From positions 440,366 to 504,365 of the forward strand of contig NZ_VDEZ01000003.1 of NCBI RefSeq assembly GCF_017922435.1: 64,000 nt of DNA, given 5' to 3'. Of the stretch, positions 55,233 through 64,000 are shown piece after piece. The first letter of the stretch is position 1. Each line of letters starts with the position of its first letter. Under the pieces are notes generated by a model, which did not search any database, had not been told where the DNA came from, and saw nothing but the letters and a program-made list of their open reading frames with translations. Both the position numbers and the translations under genes were made by a program. Source of the DNA: Thalassospira sp. ER-Se-21-Dark (GTDB lineage: Bacteria > Pseudomonadota > Alphaproteobacteria > Rhodospirillales > Thalassospiraceae).

Positions 55233-55247
55233 TGCAAGGGGATCGTC

Positions 55248-55409
55248 ATGGAATTCTTTACGCAACTCGCTGACTTTTTCCGCCCTCTGTGGGGTCTGTG
55301 GCTGATGCTGCTGTTCGGCGCAATTATTGCCTGGGTCATGTGGCCAAGCAAAAAGCGCAACAAGGACATGGAATCGCATGCGCAGATCCCCTTCCGGGAT
55401 CAGGATTGA
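55248..55409 (+). CDS. ccoQ: Cytochrome cbb3 oxidase subunit CcoQ, 53 residues
   Basis: CcoQ is the small single-helix subunit that stabilises the complex. The sequence starts MEFFTQLADFFRPLWGLWLM, continues through one membrane helix (about 14-32) to the basic WPSKKRNKD, and ends IPFRDQD. Length, the single helix and the basic cytoplasmic edge are typical. It is located exactly between ccoO and ccoP, with AAGGGGAT upstream of the ATG. Confidence 0.94.
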   Translation: MEFFTQLADFFRPLWGLWLMLLFGAIIAWVMWPSKKRNKDMESHAQIPFRDQD

Positions 55410-55424
55410 GGGGAGAACAGAGCA

Positions 55425-56297
55425 ATGTCGACAAAAGTCGAGAAAGATCAGGTATCCGGCACAGATACCACCGGTCATGAATGGGATGGCATCAAGGAAC
55501 TCAATACTCCGCTGCCGTCCTGGTGGGTCTATGTCTTCTGGATCACCGTCATCTGGTCTGTTGGTTACTGGGTGGTTTACCCGTCCTGGCCGACTGCCAA
55601 TGACTATCTCAAAGGTATGTTTGGCACCACCAACCGTACCGAACTGCACGAAACCATGGCCAGTGTTGCGGCCGAACGTGCACCTTACATGGAACGTCTG
55701 GCTGCCCTGGATGTATCGGAAATCGCCAATGACAGCGAACTTCTGAACTTCTCCATGGCTGGCGGCAAGGCCGTTTTCGCCGATAACTGCGCACCGTGCC
55801 ATGGCACCGGTGGTTCGGGTAACCCGGGCTTCCCGTCGCTTCAGGACGATGCGTGGCTTTGGGGCGGGACGCTTGATGCCATCAACCAGACACTGCATGT
55901 CGGTGTGCGCTGGGATGCCAATGAAGATACCCGCTTCAATGATATGCCGGCATTTGGGCGTGACGAACTGCTTGAACGCGACCAGATCGACGATGTGGTT
56001 CAATATGTTCTGTCCTTCACGGACCGTGCAACTGACGCCGCTGCGGCCGATCGCGGAGCGGTCGTTTTTGAGGAAAACTGCGCTTCTTGCCACGGTGACG
56101 ATGCCAAAGGCATTCAGGATCTCGGTGCACCGAACCTGACGGATGCCATCTGGCTCTATGGTGGTTCGAAAGAAACCATCACCGAAACGGTCATGAATTC
56201 CCGTCGCGGCGTCATGCCAGCATGGGAAGGCCGTCTGGACGAAGAAACCATCAAAATGCTGACGGTTTATGTCCACTCGCTCGGTGGCGGCCAGTAA
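55425..56297 (+). CDS. ccoP: Cytochrome cbb3 oxidase subunit III (di-heme c)
   Basis: This subunit receives electrons from soluble cytochrome c. The 290-residue protein begins with a cytoplasmic stretch and one membrane helix (WVYVFWITVIWSVGYWVVY, about 36-54). Two cytochrome c domains follow, with heme motifs CAPCH (in DNCAPCHGTGGSGNPG) and CASCH (in ENCASCHGDDAKG) and likely distal Met ligands in FNDMPAFGRDE and RRGVMPAWEGRLDE. It starts after GGGGAGAA and ends before a terminator that closes ccoNOQP. Confidence 0.97.
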   Translation: MSTKVEKDQVSGTDTTGHEWDGIKELNTPLPSWWVYVFWITVIWSVGYWVVYPSWPTANDYLKGMFGTTNRTELHETMASVAAERAPYMERLAALDVSEIANDSELLNFSMAGGKAVFADNCAPCHGTGGSGNPGFPSLQDDAWLWGGTLDAINQTLHVGVRWDANEDTRFNDMPAFGRDELLERDQIDDVVQYVLSFTDRATDAAAADRGAVVFEENCASCHGDDAKGIQDLGAPNLTDAIWLYGGSKETITETVMNSRRGVMPAWEGRLDEETIKMLTVYVHSLGGGQ

Positions 56298-56323
56298 GTC
56301 CACGTTCAAATACAACTTTTCCC

Positions 56324-56358
56324 AAAAGGCCCGTGATTTGTAATCGCGGGCCTTTTTC
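56324..56358 (+). terminator. Terminator after ccoP
   Basis: AAAAGGCCCG / CGGGCCTTTT forms a 10-bp outer stem with additional pairing inside, followed by TCTT. It separates ccoNOQP from ccoGHIS. Confidence 0.9.
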
Positions 56359-56408
56359 TTTGCCGGGCAGCTCACCCCCAACAATTCATACCAATATCGG
56401 CTAATAAA

Positions 56409-56422
56409 TTGACATGTGTCAT
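56409..56422 (+). promoter_or_regulatory. Near-consensus FNR box upstream of ccoG
   Basis: TTGACATGTGTCAT differs from the symmetric TTGAC-N4-GTCAA at only the last base. It sits in the 300-base gap between the ccoP terminator and ccoG, so ccoGHIS probably has its own oxygen-regulated promoter. I see no other clear element in that gap. Confidence 0.65.
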
Positions 56423-56597
56423 GGTGGACAAGCCGGGTCTCTCGTATTTTCTGCCTGAGATTTGAATAATTAGAGTTTGCTCTGCAAAGCTGCCAGAAAC
56501 CCGAGTTCTCCTGACAGACCAACCTTCAAAGCGACTGGCGGGTTCGCCCCGCACAGAGAGCAGTCGCAAGGTTCAGAGCAACAACCAGGTAGCGAAC

Positions 56598-58103
56598 ATG
56601 GCCATGTCCACTTTGCAGCAACCAGATATCGAACCCAAAAACGTCCCGCACATCGTCGACGAAGGTGATTACGATGAAGTCCCGCTTTATAAAAAGCGCG
56701 ACAAAGTCTATCCGAAGCGCGTCTCAGGACGTTTCCGGAATCTGAAGTGGTTTGCGCTGATTGCACTTCTCGGCATTTACTGGGTCGTGCCATGGTTGCG
56801 TTGGGACCGAGGACCAAGCGCGCCTGATCAGGCCGTTCTGATCGATATGGATCTGGGGCGTGCCTATTTCTTCTTTATCGAAATCTGGCCGCAGGAAGTC
56901 TATTACATTACCGGCATCCTGATCATGGCCGCTGTCGGGCTGTTTCTTGCAACGTCCCTGTTCGGGCGTATCTGGTGCGGTTATGCCTGCCCGCAAACGG
57001 TCTGGACGGATCTGTTCATGCTGGTGGAACGCTATATTCAGGGTGACCGCAACGCGCGTGTCCGCCTCGACAAATCGAAATGGACGCTGGAAAAAATCTG
57101 GAAAATAAGTGCAACGCATCTGGCATGGATCGTCATTTCCATGGCAACCGGTGGTGCTTTTGTCCTTTATTTCCACGATGCCCCGACCGTGATGGTCGAT
57201 ATCTTCACCGCCAATGCCACCTTTGGCACTTATGTCACCATCGCGTTCCTGACGGGTTCGACCTACCTTCTGGCAGGTTGGGCACGTGAACAGGTTTGCA
57301 CCTATATGTGCCCGTGGCCGCGTTTCCAGTCCGCCATGCTTGATGATGAAAGCATGATCGTCACCTATGAAAGCTGGCGCGGGGAAACGCGTGGTCCGAT
57401 CAAACGTAAAAACCTTATGCGCGGCGAAGTGCCCGAAACCGGCCACTGCATCGACTGCCACGCCTGTGTGAACGTTTGCCCGACCGGTATCGATATCCGC
57501 GATGGCCTGCAAATGGAGTGCATTGGTTGCGGGCTGTGCATCGATGCCTGCAACGAGATGATGGACAAGGTCGGCTTCCCGCGCGATCTGGTTCGGTTCG
57601 ACTCGGTCCAGAACAGCCAACTGCGCGCTCAGGGCAAAGCCACACGTGTACGCATCATTCGCCCCAGAACGATAATCTATGCGGTGCTTCTGGTGCTCGT
57701 CGCTTCCGTCATGATGTTTGGTCTTGCCAACCGTTCGGTACTTGAACTCAATGTTCTGCGCGACCGTAACCCGCTGTTCGTTGCCCTGTCTGATGGTGAC
57801 GTGCGCAACGGCTATACCCTTAAGGTTCTCAACAAGGAACAGTCAGAAAAAACCTATGTTCTGTCGCTTGAGGGGATTGACGCAACTGACTTCCAGATCA
57901 TCGGCCTGACCCCGAACCAGGACGGCACCTATGATCTGGACGTGGCCCCCGACCGGGTCGGCAGTTTCCGTGTCTTTGTGGCGGCTGATCCCCAAACACT
58001 TGATGGTAAATCGACACCGTTTGAATTCACGGTGACCGATAAGGAAACCGGTAACACCGAAACATATGATACAGTGTTCGCCGGTCCGGAAAACGACCGC
58101 TGA
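56598..58103 (+). CDS. ccoG: cbb3 oxidase accessory ferredoxin-type protein CcoG
   Basis: CcoG is a membrane iron-sulfur protein needed for copper handling in cbb3 assembly. The 501-residue protein has several membrane helices and FGRIWCGYACPQTVWTDLF with conserved cysteines, then REQVCTYMCPWPRFQS. Two ferredoxin-type clusters follow, CIDCHACVNVCPTGID and CIGCGLCIDACNEMM. A C-terminal periplasmic Ig-like domain starts at about residue 385. The start follows AGG at a usable distance. It leads ccoGHIS. Confidence 0.95.
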   Translation: MAMSTLQQPDIEPKNVPHIVDEGDYDEVPLYKKRDKVYPKRVSGRFRNLKWFALIALLGIYWVVPWLRWDRGPSAPDQAVLIDMDLGRAYFFFIEIWPQEVYYITGILIMAAVGLFLATSLFGRIWCGYACPQTVWTDLFMLVERYIQGDRNARVRLDKSKWTLEKIWKISATHLAWIVISMATGGAFVLYFHDAPTVMVDIFTANATFGTYVTIAFLTGSTYLLAGWAREQVCTYMCPWPRFQSAMLDDESMIVTYESWRGETRGPIKRKNLMRGEVPETGHCIDCHACVNVCPTGIDIRDGLQMECIGCGLCIDACNEMMDKVGFPRDLVRFDSVQNSQLRAQGKATRVRIIRPRTIIYAVLLVLVASVMMFGLANRSVLELNVLRDRNPLFVALSDGDVRNGYTLKVLNKEQSEKTYVLSLEGIDATDFQIIGLTPNQDGTYDLDVAPDRVGSFRVFVAADPQTLDGKSTPFEFTVTDKETGNTETYDTVFAGPENDR

Positions 58104-58135
58104 TCGCAAAAGCGTTTCAGTTCAGGAGACAAGAT

Positions 58136-58654
58136 ATGGCAATGCAGATGACATCACCTTCCACAGATCAGAATGGCCCGCGCAAGTCGGATCGCTGGAT
58201 CCCGTGGTATTTTGTCGGCGGCTTCGCCGTCATGCTGATTGCCAATATCTCGCTGATCACCTTTTCGATGACCAGCTGGAATGGCCTTGTGACCAAGCAC
58301 GCCTTCGAAGAGGGCAACAATTATAACGCGGCCATTTCCGGGGCCGCCCGTCAGGAAGAACTTGGCTGGCGCAGCAAGCTTAGTGTCGATGGTGTCATTG
58401 ATCAAAACGGCACCATCACCGTTCTGTTCCGCGACAAAGATTCTAACCCGATCACCGGGGCAAAAATGTCCATTGTGATGTCGCGGGCAGACCGTGATGA
58501 TCTTGATACCACCATCGCGATGGCCGAAATCGCACCGGGTGAATATCGTGCAAGTGCTGCCTTCCCGGTTTATGGTCGTTGGCAATTGCGCACCATCGCC
58601 AACGCGATGGGAGATGATTATCAAACTGTCGAGTATGTCGTCGTAAATCCATGA
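58136..58654 (+). CDS. ccoH: cbb3 oxidase assembly protein CcoH (FixH)
   Basis: This 172-residue protein has one N-terminal membrane helix (WYFVGGFAVMLIANISLITF, about 22-41) and a periplasmic beta-domain with AAISGAARQEELGWRSKLSV, the FixH-type region after the helix, and PVYGRWQLRTIANAMGDDYQ near the end. CcoH works with CcoI and remains associated with cbb3 during assembly. AGGAGA precedes the ATG. It overlaps ccoI by 4 bases. Confidence 0.93.
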   Translation: MAMQMTSPSTDQNGPRKSDRWIPWYFVGGFAVMLIANISLITFSMTSWNGLVTKHAFEEGNNYNAAISGAARQEELGWRSKLSVDGVIDQNGTITVLFRDKDSNPITGAKMSIVMSRADRDDLDTTIAMAEIAPGEYRASAAFPVYGRWQLRTIANAMGDDYQTVEYVVVNP

Positions 58655-61074
58655 ACGTCGCCCTTCAGCCCTGTCGCCATTGTGGCGAGCCGGTGACAGC
58701 CATGTCACCTGCCGCACCCGACTTTTGTTGTGCCGGGTGTGCTGGCGCCTTTGAGCTATTGGGCGAAATGGGGCTGACATCCTATTACAACCGACGCGCA
58801 ATCGATCCCAAGGTCCGGGCCCTTCGCCCGGACGAAGATGAAATCGCAAGCTTTGATTTCACCGAACTGGCCAGCACCGATAACGACGGTCATCATCATC
58901 TGAACCTGATGGTCGATGGCATCCATTGCGCGGCCTGTGTCTGGCTGATCGAAACCCTGTTGCAACGAAACAGTGCCGTATTGCAGGCCCGCGTCAATAT
59001 GACGACACGCCGCCTGCGCCTGACCTGGCAAGGCGATGTTTCCGATATCGAAGACATCATTCGCCCGGTGATGCAGATGGGTTATCGCCTGATCCCGTTT
59101 GATCCGGCCGCCCTTGAACAGGCAACAACATCACGCAACAAGGAATTGCTGCGCTGTCTGGCGGTTGCCGGGTTTGCGGCAGGTAACGTGATGTTGCTGT
59201 CGGTCTCGGTCTGGGCCGGATATTTTCAGGGCATGGGCGGGGCGACCCGCGATCTATTTCACTGGATATCGGCCCTGATCGCGCTGCCTGCCGCCGCCTA
59301 TGCCGGATTGCCGTTTTATCGATCCGCCCTTGGCGCCATTCGCAATCGCCGCGTCAATATGGATGTGCCGATCAGTCTGGGCGTCATTCTGGCACTGGGC
59401 ATGAGTTTGGCACAAACCATCCGCGGCGAACCGCATGCCTATTTTGACAGTGCGATTACCCTTTTGTTCTTCCTGCTGATCGGGCGCTATCTTGATGGTC
59501 GCGCACGCGGGCAGGCTCGCTCGGCGGCTGAACATCTTCTATCGCTAAATGCCCGCTCGATCACCGTGATTGAACCTGATGGCACGCGGCGCCTGATCGC
59601 ACCGCAAAAGGCCACACCGGGCATGATCGTTCTGGCTGCGGCCGGTGAACGGATCGGCATCGATGGCAAGGTGATCGACGGCCAATCTGATGTCGATACC
59701 AGCATCATCACCGGCGAAAGCATCCCCGTCCTGACCCGTCCGGGCACCACCGTATTTGCTGGAACCACCAATATTTCCGCGCCGCTTCGTATCGAAGTCA
59801 CCGCGACTGGTGGCAATACGTTGCTGTCCGAAATCGTGCGCCTGATGGAAAATGCCGAACAGGGCCGTGCCAGATATGTCGCCATTGCTGATCGGGTGGC
59901 AAAGGCCTACGCGCCGGTTGTTCATACCCTGTCGCTGGCGACCTTTATCGGCTGGTGGCTGATTGGTGGGATTGGCTGGCAGGATGCGCTGATGAACGCC
60001 ATCGCGGTTCTGATTATTACCTGCCCGTGCGCGCTGGCCCTTGCAGTCCCTGTGGTTCAGGTCATTGCGACCGGGCGTCTGTTGCGTGCGGGTATTCTTG
60101 TCAAATCGGCGACCGCCCTTGAACGACTGACCAAGATTACCGGCATCATTTTCGATAAGACCGGCACATTGACCACAGGCAAACCTGAACTGGTCGGCGA
60201 ACCACAGCAAGACAAATTGATGCTGGCCGCCGGCATGGCCGCCAACAGCAATCATCCGTTATCCCGCGCACTGGTGCGTGCCGCTGGAAACGTGACCCCA
60301 CAAACCAATGTTACCGAACAAGCTGGCCTTGGCCTGATGATGCAGGGTCCCGCGGGCCCGATTCGCCTTGGGAGCCGTGCTTTCTGCGATGTTGCCGAAA
60401 ACGCCGATGTGCCATCCGATATTACCGGACCGGAATTGTGGCTGTCTGAGCCGGGCATTGCCCCGACCCGGTTTGTCTTCCGCGATACGATGCGCAGCGA
60501 CGCACCAGAAGTGATCGACACCCTGCGCACGCGTGGCTTTGAGATGACCCTGTTGTCAGGTGACCGCGAAAGCACCGTGCGCCAGCTTGCCGAAACACTC
60601 GGCATTACCAGCTGGATGGCACGGATGTCGCCAACCGAAAAGGCCAACCATATTCAGGCCCGCGCTGATCGCGGCAACCATGATTTGATGGTCGGCGATG
60701 GTATCAACGACGCACCGGCCCTTGCCGCCGCCCATGCCTCAATGTCCCCGGCAACCGCCGCCGAAATTTCGCAAAATGCGGCTGATATCGTGTTTCAGGG
60801 GGATCGGCTTGGCGCCGTGATCGAGGCAATTGATGTCGCGCGCAAGGCTGATCGACTTGTCCGTCAAAATTTTGCCCTTTCCTTTGCTTATAACGTGATC
60901 ACGATCCCGCTGGCGGTATCAGGGTTTGTCACCCCGCTTTTTGCGGCAATCGCCATGTCATCGTCATCCCTGATTGTGATCGCCAATGCCTTGCGTTTAC
61001 ATGCAAAATCGGGCAAGTCTGACGGGGTCGGCATCAAACCGGCGACCACGTTGTCGCAGCAGGCAGGGATATAA
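58651..61074 (+). CDS. ccoI: Copper-translocating P-type ATPase CcoI (FixI)
   Basis: This P1B-type ATPase exports copper needed for CuB of the cbb3 oxidase. The 807-residue protein begins with a cysteine-rich segment (CRHCGEPV and DFCCAGCAGAFELLGEMGL), followed by a heavy-metal domain with GIHCAACVWLIETLLQRNSA. It has eight membrane helices including ITCPCALALAVPVVQ (CPC transport motif), the TGES actuator motif in SIITGESIPVL, the phosphorylation site FDKTGTLTTG, the HP motif in NSNHPLSRAL and GDGINDAPALAAA. The start overlaps the ccoH stop (ATGA). Confidence 0.97.
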   Translation: MNVALQPCRHCGEPVTAMSPAAPDFCCAGCAGAFELLGEMGLTSYYNRRAIDPKVRALRPDEDEIASFDFTELASTDNDGHHHLNLMVDGIHCAACVWLIETLLQRNSAVLQARVNMTTRRLRLTWQGDVSDIEDIIRPVMQMGYRLIPFDPAALEQATTSRNKELLRCLAVAGFAAGNVMLLSVSVWAGYFQGMGGATRDLFHWISALIALPAAAYAGLPFYRSALGAIRNRRVNMDVPISLGVILALGMSLAQTIRGEPHAYFDSAITLLFFLLIGRYLDGRARGQARSAAEHLLSLNARSITVIEPDGTRRLIAPQKATPGMIVLAAAGERIGIDGKVIDGQSDVDTSIITGESIPVLTRPGTTVFAGTTNISAPLRIEVTATGGNTLLSEIVRLMENAEQGRARYVAIADRVAKAYAPVVHTLSLATFIGWWLIGGIGWQDALMNAIAVLIITCPCALALAVPVVQVIATGRLLRAGILVKSATALERLTKITGIIFDKTGTLTTGKPELVGEPQQDKLMLAAGMAANSNHPLSRALVRAAGNVTPQTNVTEQAGLGLMMQGPAGPIRLGSRAFCDVAENADVPSDITGPELWLSEPGIAPTRFVFRDTMRSDAPEVIDTLRTRGFEMTLLSGDRESTVRQLAETLGITSWMARMSPTEKANHIQARADRGNHDLMVGDGINDAPALAAAHASMSPATAAEISQNAADIVFQGDRLGAVIEAIDVARKADRLVRQNFALSFAYNVITIPLAVSGFVTPLFAAIAMSSSSLIVIANALRLHAKSGKSDGVGIKPATTLSQQAGI

Positions 61075-61078
61075 TGCC

Positions 61079-61267
61079 ATGAGCAACCTCCTTCTCCTGA
61101 TCCCGATTGCATTGTTTCTGGGGCTTCTTGGCCTTGGGGCCTTCTTGTGGTCGTTGCGTTCCGGGCAGTTTGACGATATGGAAGGTGCGGCAAATCGCAT
61201 TCTGTTTGATGACGATGACGTCACGCCTCCGGGGAACTCAAAGAAGTTCCATCAAGGCGATAGTTAG
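61079..61267 (+). CDS. ccoS: cbb3 oxidase maturation protein CcoS
   Basis: This 62-residue single-pass membrane protein has one helix (LLLLIPIALFLGLLGLGAFL, about 4-23), followed by the CcoS-typical LRSGQFDDMEGAANRILFDD. CcoS is required for heme or copper insertion into CcoN. The ATG lies 5 bases after the ccoI stop, with AGGGAT upstream. It closes ccoGHIS. Confidence 0.95.
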   Translation: MSNLLLLIPIALFLGLLGLGAFLWSLRSGQFDDMEGAANRILFDDDDVTPPGNSKKFHQGDS

Positions 61268-61346
61268 AATTGCTTGAAACAAGGCTATCTCATCGGATAG
61301 ATTTGTTTACAATCCGCCTACCGGGTCACCAGCATCGGAGTCTACG

Positions 61347-62045
61347 ATGGCAGTCCGCCCCCAAATCTGCGAAGCCTGTTCTATCAAGGACTTAACTTTT
61401 TGCTCCGCATTGCATGGCGATGAACATGATCAGCTGCGTCAATTGCTTACGCATGCACATTATGACCCGCACACCACGATTTTCCACGAGGCAGAAGACG
61501 CCGATTACGTCTTCAACGTCACATCCGGCTCTGTAAAGCTGTATAAATTGCTCGGCGATGGCCGCCGTCAGATCACCGGTTTCCTGTTTGCAGGTGACTT
61601 TCTTGGCCTCGCACTGAATGCCAATTACAGCTACACCGCCGAGGCGATTGAACCGGTAACAGCATGTCGGTTCCCGCGCCAGAAGCTGGAAAAACTGTTC
61701 GACAAGTTTCCGCATCTTGAAAAACGCATGCTGGGCATGGCGGTCGATGAACTGGCCGCCGCACAGGATCAGATGCTTCTGCTTGGCCGCAAGACCGCCA
61801 AGGAAAAGGTCGCATCCTTCCTTTTGATGCTGGCCCGCCGTCAGGAACATCGCGGCGAAAGCAGCGAGACCATCAACGTGCCCATGAGCCGTTCCGACAT
61901 TGCAGACTATCTGGGTCTGACCATTGAAACCGTGTCACGCACCCTGACCCAGTTGCGCAAGGAAGCAACGATCACGCTCAAGGATAACCGCCATATCGAG
62001 GCGGTCGGTCTCGACATGCTTGAAGATCTTGCCGAAGGTCTGTGA
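61347..62045 (+). CDS. FnrL-type oxygen-sensing regulator (Crp/Fnr family, Fe-S)
   Basis: This 232-residue activator has an N-terminal cysteine set, CEACSIKDLTFC (C-x2-C-x7-C, residues 8-19), plus a further Cys in PVTACRFP near 110, the pattern for an oxygen-labile [4Fe-4S] cluster. A cyclic-nucleotide-like barrel and dimer helix follow, then the helix-turn-helix SRSDIADYLGLTIETVSRTL. Its E-x-x-S-R recognises TTGAT half-sites in FNR. It is encoded directly after ccoS and is the likely reader of the FNR boxes at 52664, 52786 and 56409. GGAG lies upstream of the ATG. No FNR box is obvious before its own gene. Confidence 0.93.
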   Translation: MAVRPQICEACSIKDLTFCSALHGDEHDQLRQLLTHAHYDPHTTIFHEAEDADYVFNVTSGSVKLYKLLGDGRRQITGFLFAGDFLGLALNANYSYTAEAIEPVTACRFPRQKLEKLFDKFPHLEKRMLGMAVDELAAAQDQMLLLGRKTAKEKVASFLLMLARRQEHRGESSETINVPMSRSDIADYLGLTIETVSRTLTQLRKEATITLKDNRHIEAVGLDMLEDLAEGL

Positions 62046-62258
62046 TTTCTGCGTGCCTGTAATCGGCCAATAGCATTTTAGGACGCTGATACTTCGAACC
62101 ATCAGCCAAACCACGCCCGGAATCCCGGTTATTGGCCGAATTGCCTATTTCGCGATTGCAAAAAAGGTTTCCCGATCGCGGTCATGATATTGTAAACATG
62201 ACCGCACGCTCGACAAAGATCGGGCAGCGAAATCCGGTTGTACCGGGGGAGAAACGTC

Positions 62259-63104
62259 ATGAGTGCCACCAGCAAAAAGATGGGCCGGACCTCCGTCCCA
62301 GAACTCCGTGCCCGCAAGGGCAAAGATCCGATTGTCTGCCTGACGGCCTATACCGCGCCGATGGCGCAACGCCTTGATGAACATTGCGACCTGCTTCTGG
62401 TCGGTGATTCACTGGGAATGGTTGTCTATGGCATGGAAAGCACGCTTGCCGTGACCGTCGATATGATGGTCAACCATGGCAAGGCCGTGATGCGCGGATC
62501 AAAGAATGCCTGTGTTGTTGTTGATCTGCCGTTTGGCAGCTATCAGGAATCCAAGGAACAGGCGTTCCGCACCGCATCCCACATTCTGGCTGAAACCGGC
62601 TGTGCCGCTGTTAAGCTTGAAGGCGGTGCCGAACTTGCCGAAACCATCGAATTCCTGACCATGCGCGGCGTGCCGGTCATGGCTCATATCGGCCTGATGC
62701 CCCAACAGGTCAACACCATGGGTGGCTTCAAAAGTCAGGGCCGTGACGAAGAAACCGCACGCAAAACCGTTGCTGATGCCAAGGCGGTTGCCAAGGCCGG
62801 TGCCTTTTCGGTTGTCGTCGAAGGCACGGTTGAACCCGTCGCACGTCAGATCACCGAGGCCATCGACATCCCGACCATCGGCATTGGTGCCTCGGTCGCC
62901 TGTGATGGGCAGGTTCTTGTCACCGAAGACATGCTTGGCCTGTTTTCCGACTTCACGCCCAAATTCGTCAAACGCTACGCCAATCTTGGCGATGCGGTAT
63001 CCGAGGCCGTCGGCCAATACGCCGACGAAGTGCGCACCCGTCAGTTCCCGACGGATGAACATTGCTTTGGGTTAGCGAAAAAAGGTAAGTTGCGCGCGGT
63101 CTGA
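62259..63104 (+). CDS. panB: 3-methyl-2-oxobutanoate hydroxymethyltransferase
   Basis: PanB makes ketopantoate from alpha-ketoisovalerate and methylene-tetrahydrofolate, the first step of pantothenate synthesis. The 281-residue barrel enzyme has the opening [20 protein letters not shown], the metal-site [41 protein letters not shown], and the late [20 protein letters not shown] with [27 protein letters not shown] lies before ATG 62259. The 213-base gap upstream shows no clear element. panC follows 45 bases later. Confidence 0.97.
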   Translation: MSATSKKMGRTSVPELRARKGKDPIVCLTAYTAPMAQRLDEHCDLLLVGDSLGMVVYGMESTLAVTVDMMVNHGKAVMRGSKNACVVVDLPFGSYQESKEQAFRTASHILAETGCAAVKLEGGAELAETIEFLTMRGVPVMAHIGLMPQQVNTMGGFKSQGRDEETARKTVADAKAVAKAGAFSVVVEGTVEPVARQITEAIDIPTIGIGASVACDGQVLVTEDMLGLFSDFTPKFVKRYANLGDAVSEAVGQYADEVRTRQFPTDEHCFGLAKKGKLRAV

Positions 63105-63149
63105 TCCAGACCGCCGCGATTTTCAGCAATCTTCGATACGACGAAAACG

Positions 63150-64000
63150 ATGTCCCTTACGACTGTTCACACTGTCGCTGATCTGCGCGCGACTGTTGCC
63201 AACTGGCGCGCCGAAGGCCTGCGTGTCGCCCTGGTTCCGACCATGGGCGCGCTTCATGATGGCCATATCAGCCTGACACACCTTGCCCGTGAACACGCAG
63301 ATCGGGTGATTGTTTCGATTTTCGTCAATCCGACCCAGTTCGCCCCGAACGAGGATTTCGGTGCCTATCCCCGCACCTTGCCCGCCGATCAGAAACTGCT
63401 CGATGACGCCGGGGTGGAGCTGTGCTTTGCCCCCTCGGTCGAGGAAATGTATCCCGACGGCTTTGCCACCAAGGTCTCGGTGGATGGCGCGATGACCGAT
63501 GTACTGTGTGGGGCGGCCCGCCCCGGCCACTTTGATGGCGTGGCACAGGTTGTCACCAAATTGCTGCTTCAGGCCCTGCCCGATTGTGCGATTTTCGGTC
63601 AGAAAGACTATCAGCAACTGATGATCATCCGGCGTTTCAGCGCAGATCTGAACATCCCGGTCGAGATCATCGGGGCGAAGATCCTGCGTGAAGATGACGG
63701 TCTGGCGATGTCATCGCGCAACCGCTATCTGACACCCGACGAACGTGCGATTGCCCCGACACTCAACAAGGTCTTGGGTGACATCACTGCCAAGGCCGCC
63801 AAGGGTGCCGAATTGGGCCCGCTTCTGGCCAAGGGGCGCGAAGATATCCTGTCTGCCGGGTTTGATCCGATTGATTACCTTGAAGTCCGCGATGCCAATA
63901 CACTGGAACTGATCAGCGATACGGTGACAAAATCGGCCCGAATCTTTGTTGCCGCCCAGCTTGGCAAAGCGCGTCTGATTGACAATCACGCGATTGAGCC
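63150..64000 (+). CDS. panC: Pantothenate synthetase, 3' end cut by window edge
   Basis: PanC joins pantoate and beta-alanine using ATP. About 283 codons are visible and the stop is not, although the last residues (ARLIDNHAIEP) are close to where the family normally ends. Motifs present are the ATP-binding ALVPTMGALHDGHISLTHLA, VSIFVNPTQFAPNEDFGAYP for pantoate binding, GAARPGHFDGVAQVVTKLL, IFGQKDYQQLMIIRR, and the KMSKS-like DGLAMSSRNRYL. It forms the panBC pair with the preceding gene. Confidence 0.97.
   Translation, partial: MSLTTVHTVADLRATVANWRAEGLRVALVPTMGALHDGHISLTHLAREHADRVIVSIFVNPTQFAPNEDFGAYPRTLPADQKLLDDAGVELCFAPSVEEMYPDGFATKVSVDGAMTDVLCGAARPGHFDGVAQVVTKLLLQALPDCAIFGQKDYQQLMIIRRFSADLNIPVEIIGAKILREDDGLAMSSRNRYLTPDERAIAPTLNKVLGDITAKAAKGAELGPLLAKGREDILSAGFDPIDYLEVRDANTLELISDTVTKSARIFVAAQLGKARLIDNHAIE

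Noticed and set aside
54810-56522. A 570-codon open frame on the minus strand
   Set aside because: It lies entirely opposite ccoO, ccoQ and ccoP, which are certain genes. Its translation is His/Arg-rich with no recognisable domain, as expected for an antisense shadow in GC-biased DNA.

Overview
The window is a gene-dense, moderately GC-rich stretch of bacterial chromosome with about 61 protein genes on both strands. I found no rRNA, tRNA, CRISPR array, insertion sequence or phage gene. An alphaproteobacterium of Rhodospirillales type is suggested by a CcrM-type GANTC methyltransferase, a complete ccoNOQP-ccoGHIS block followed by an FnrL-type regulator, and the phosphoglycerate mutase / EnvC / CtpA / YibQ / RppH gene string. 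Overall gene content resembles Thalassospira, but that is an inference from recognised genes and not a database result.

Layout. 1-7000: genome maintenance and thiol chemistry on the minus strand (smc running off the left edge, a DsbA-like oxidase, DciA, ccrM) with mutY facing them. 7400-14200: a BMP-family ABC importer (binding protein, ATPase, two permeases), then a cytosine-deaminase-like amidohydrolase and a flavin reductase, probably nucleoside/nucleobase salvage. 14300-26200: mixed housekeeping genes (phytase-like esterase, RlmM-like methyltransferase, GFA protein, nadB, MOSC, DUF4269, AEC carrier, Atm1-like ABC exporter, proA-nadD-rsfS-rlmH). 26400-30200: two tandem paralogous proteins that join a chemoreceptor signalling hairpin to a C-terminal type-3 solute-binding domain, with no signal peptide or membrane segment. 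30250-34400: a DeoR-type regulator, a kinase plus class-III aminotransferase/phospholyase pair, and an SDR dehydrogenase. 34500-36900: a DHFR-like reductase and an L-serine ammonia-lyase preceded by a tandem glycine riboswitch. 37200-43600: gpmI, envC, ctpA, yibQ-like and rppH, tightly packed in one direction. 43700-51500: a small membrane protein, Tam-like methyltransferase, hydrolase, an orphan beta-barrel candidate, a squalene/phytoene synthase homologue, then pgk, dapF, a VTT membrane protein and an SDR on the minus strand. 51500-62050: an oxygen-response region with two Crp/Fnr regulators flanking the cbb3 oxidase genes and three FNR-like boxes. 62250-end: panB and panC, the latter cut by the right edge.

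Most unusual content: the tandem soluble chemoreceptor/solute-binding fusions. Their leaders share an 18-base element and a long-range inverted repeat. A 10-base part of that element recurs upstream of the neighbouring kinase/phospholyase/dehydrogenase genes, so the sensors may report on the substrate of that cluster. Other regulatory signals visible in the sequence are two GANTC sites in the ccrM leader, a perfect FNR box in front of a small acetyltransferase-like gene, and the tandem glycine riboswitch in front of a serine deaminase.
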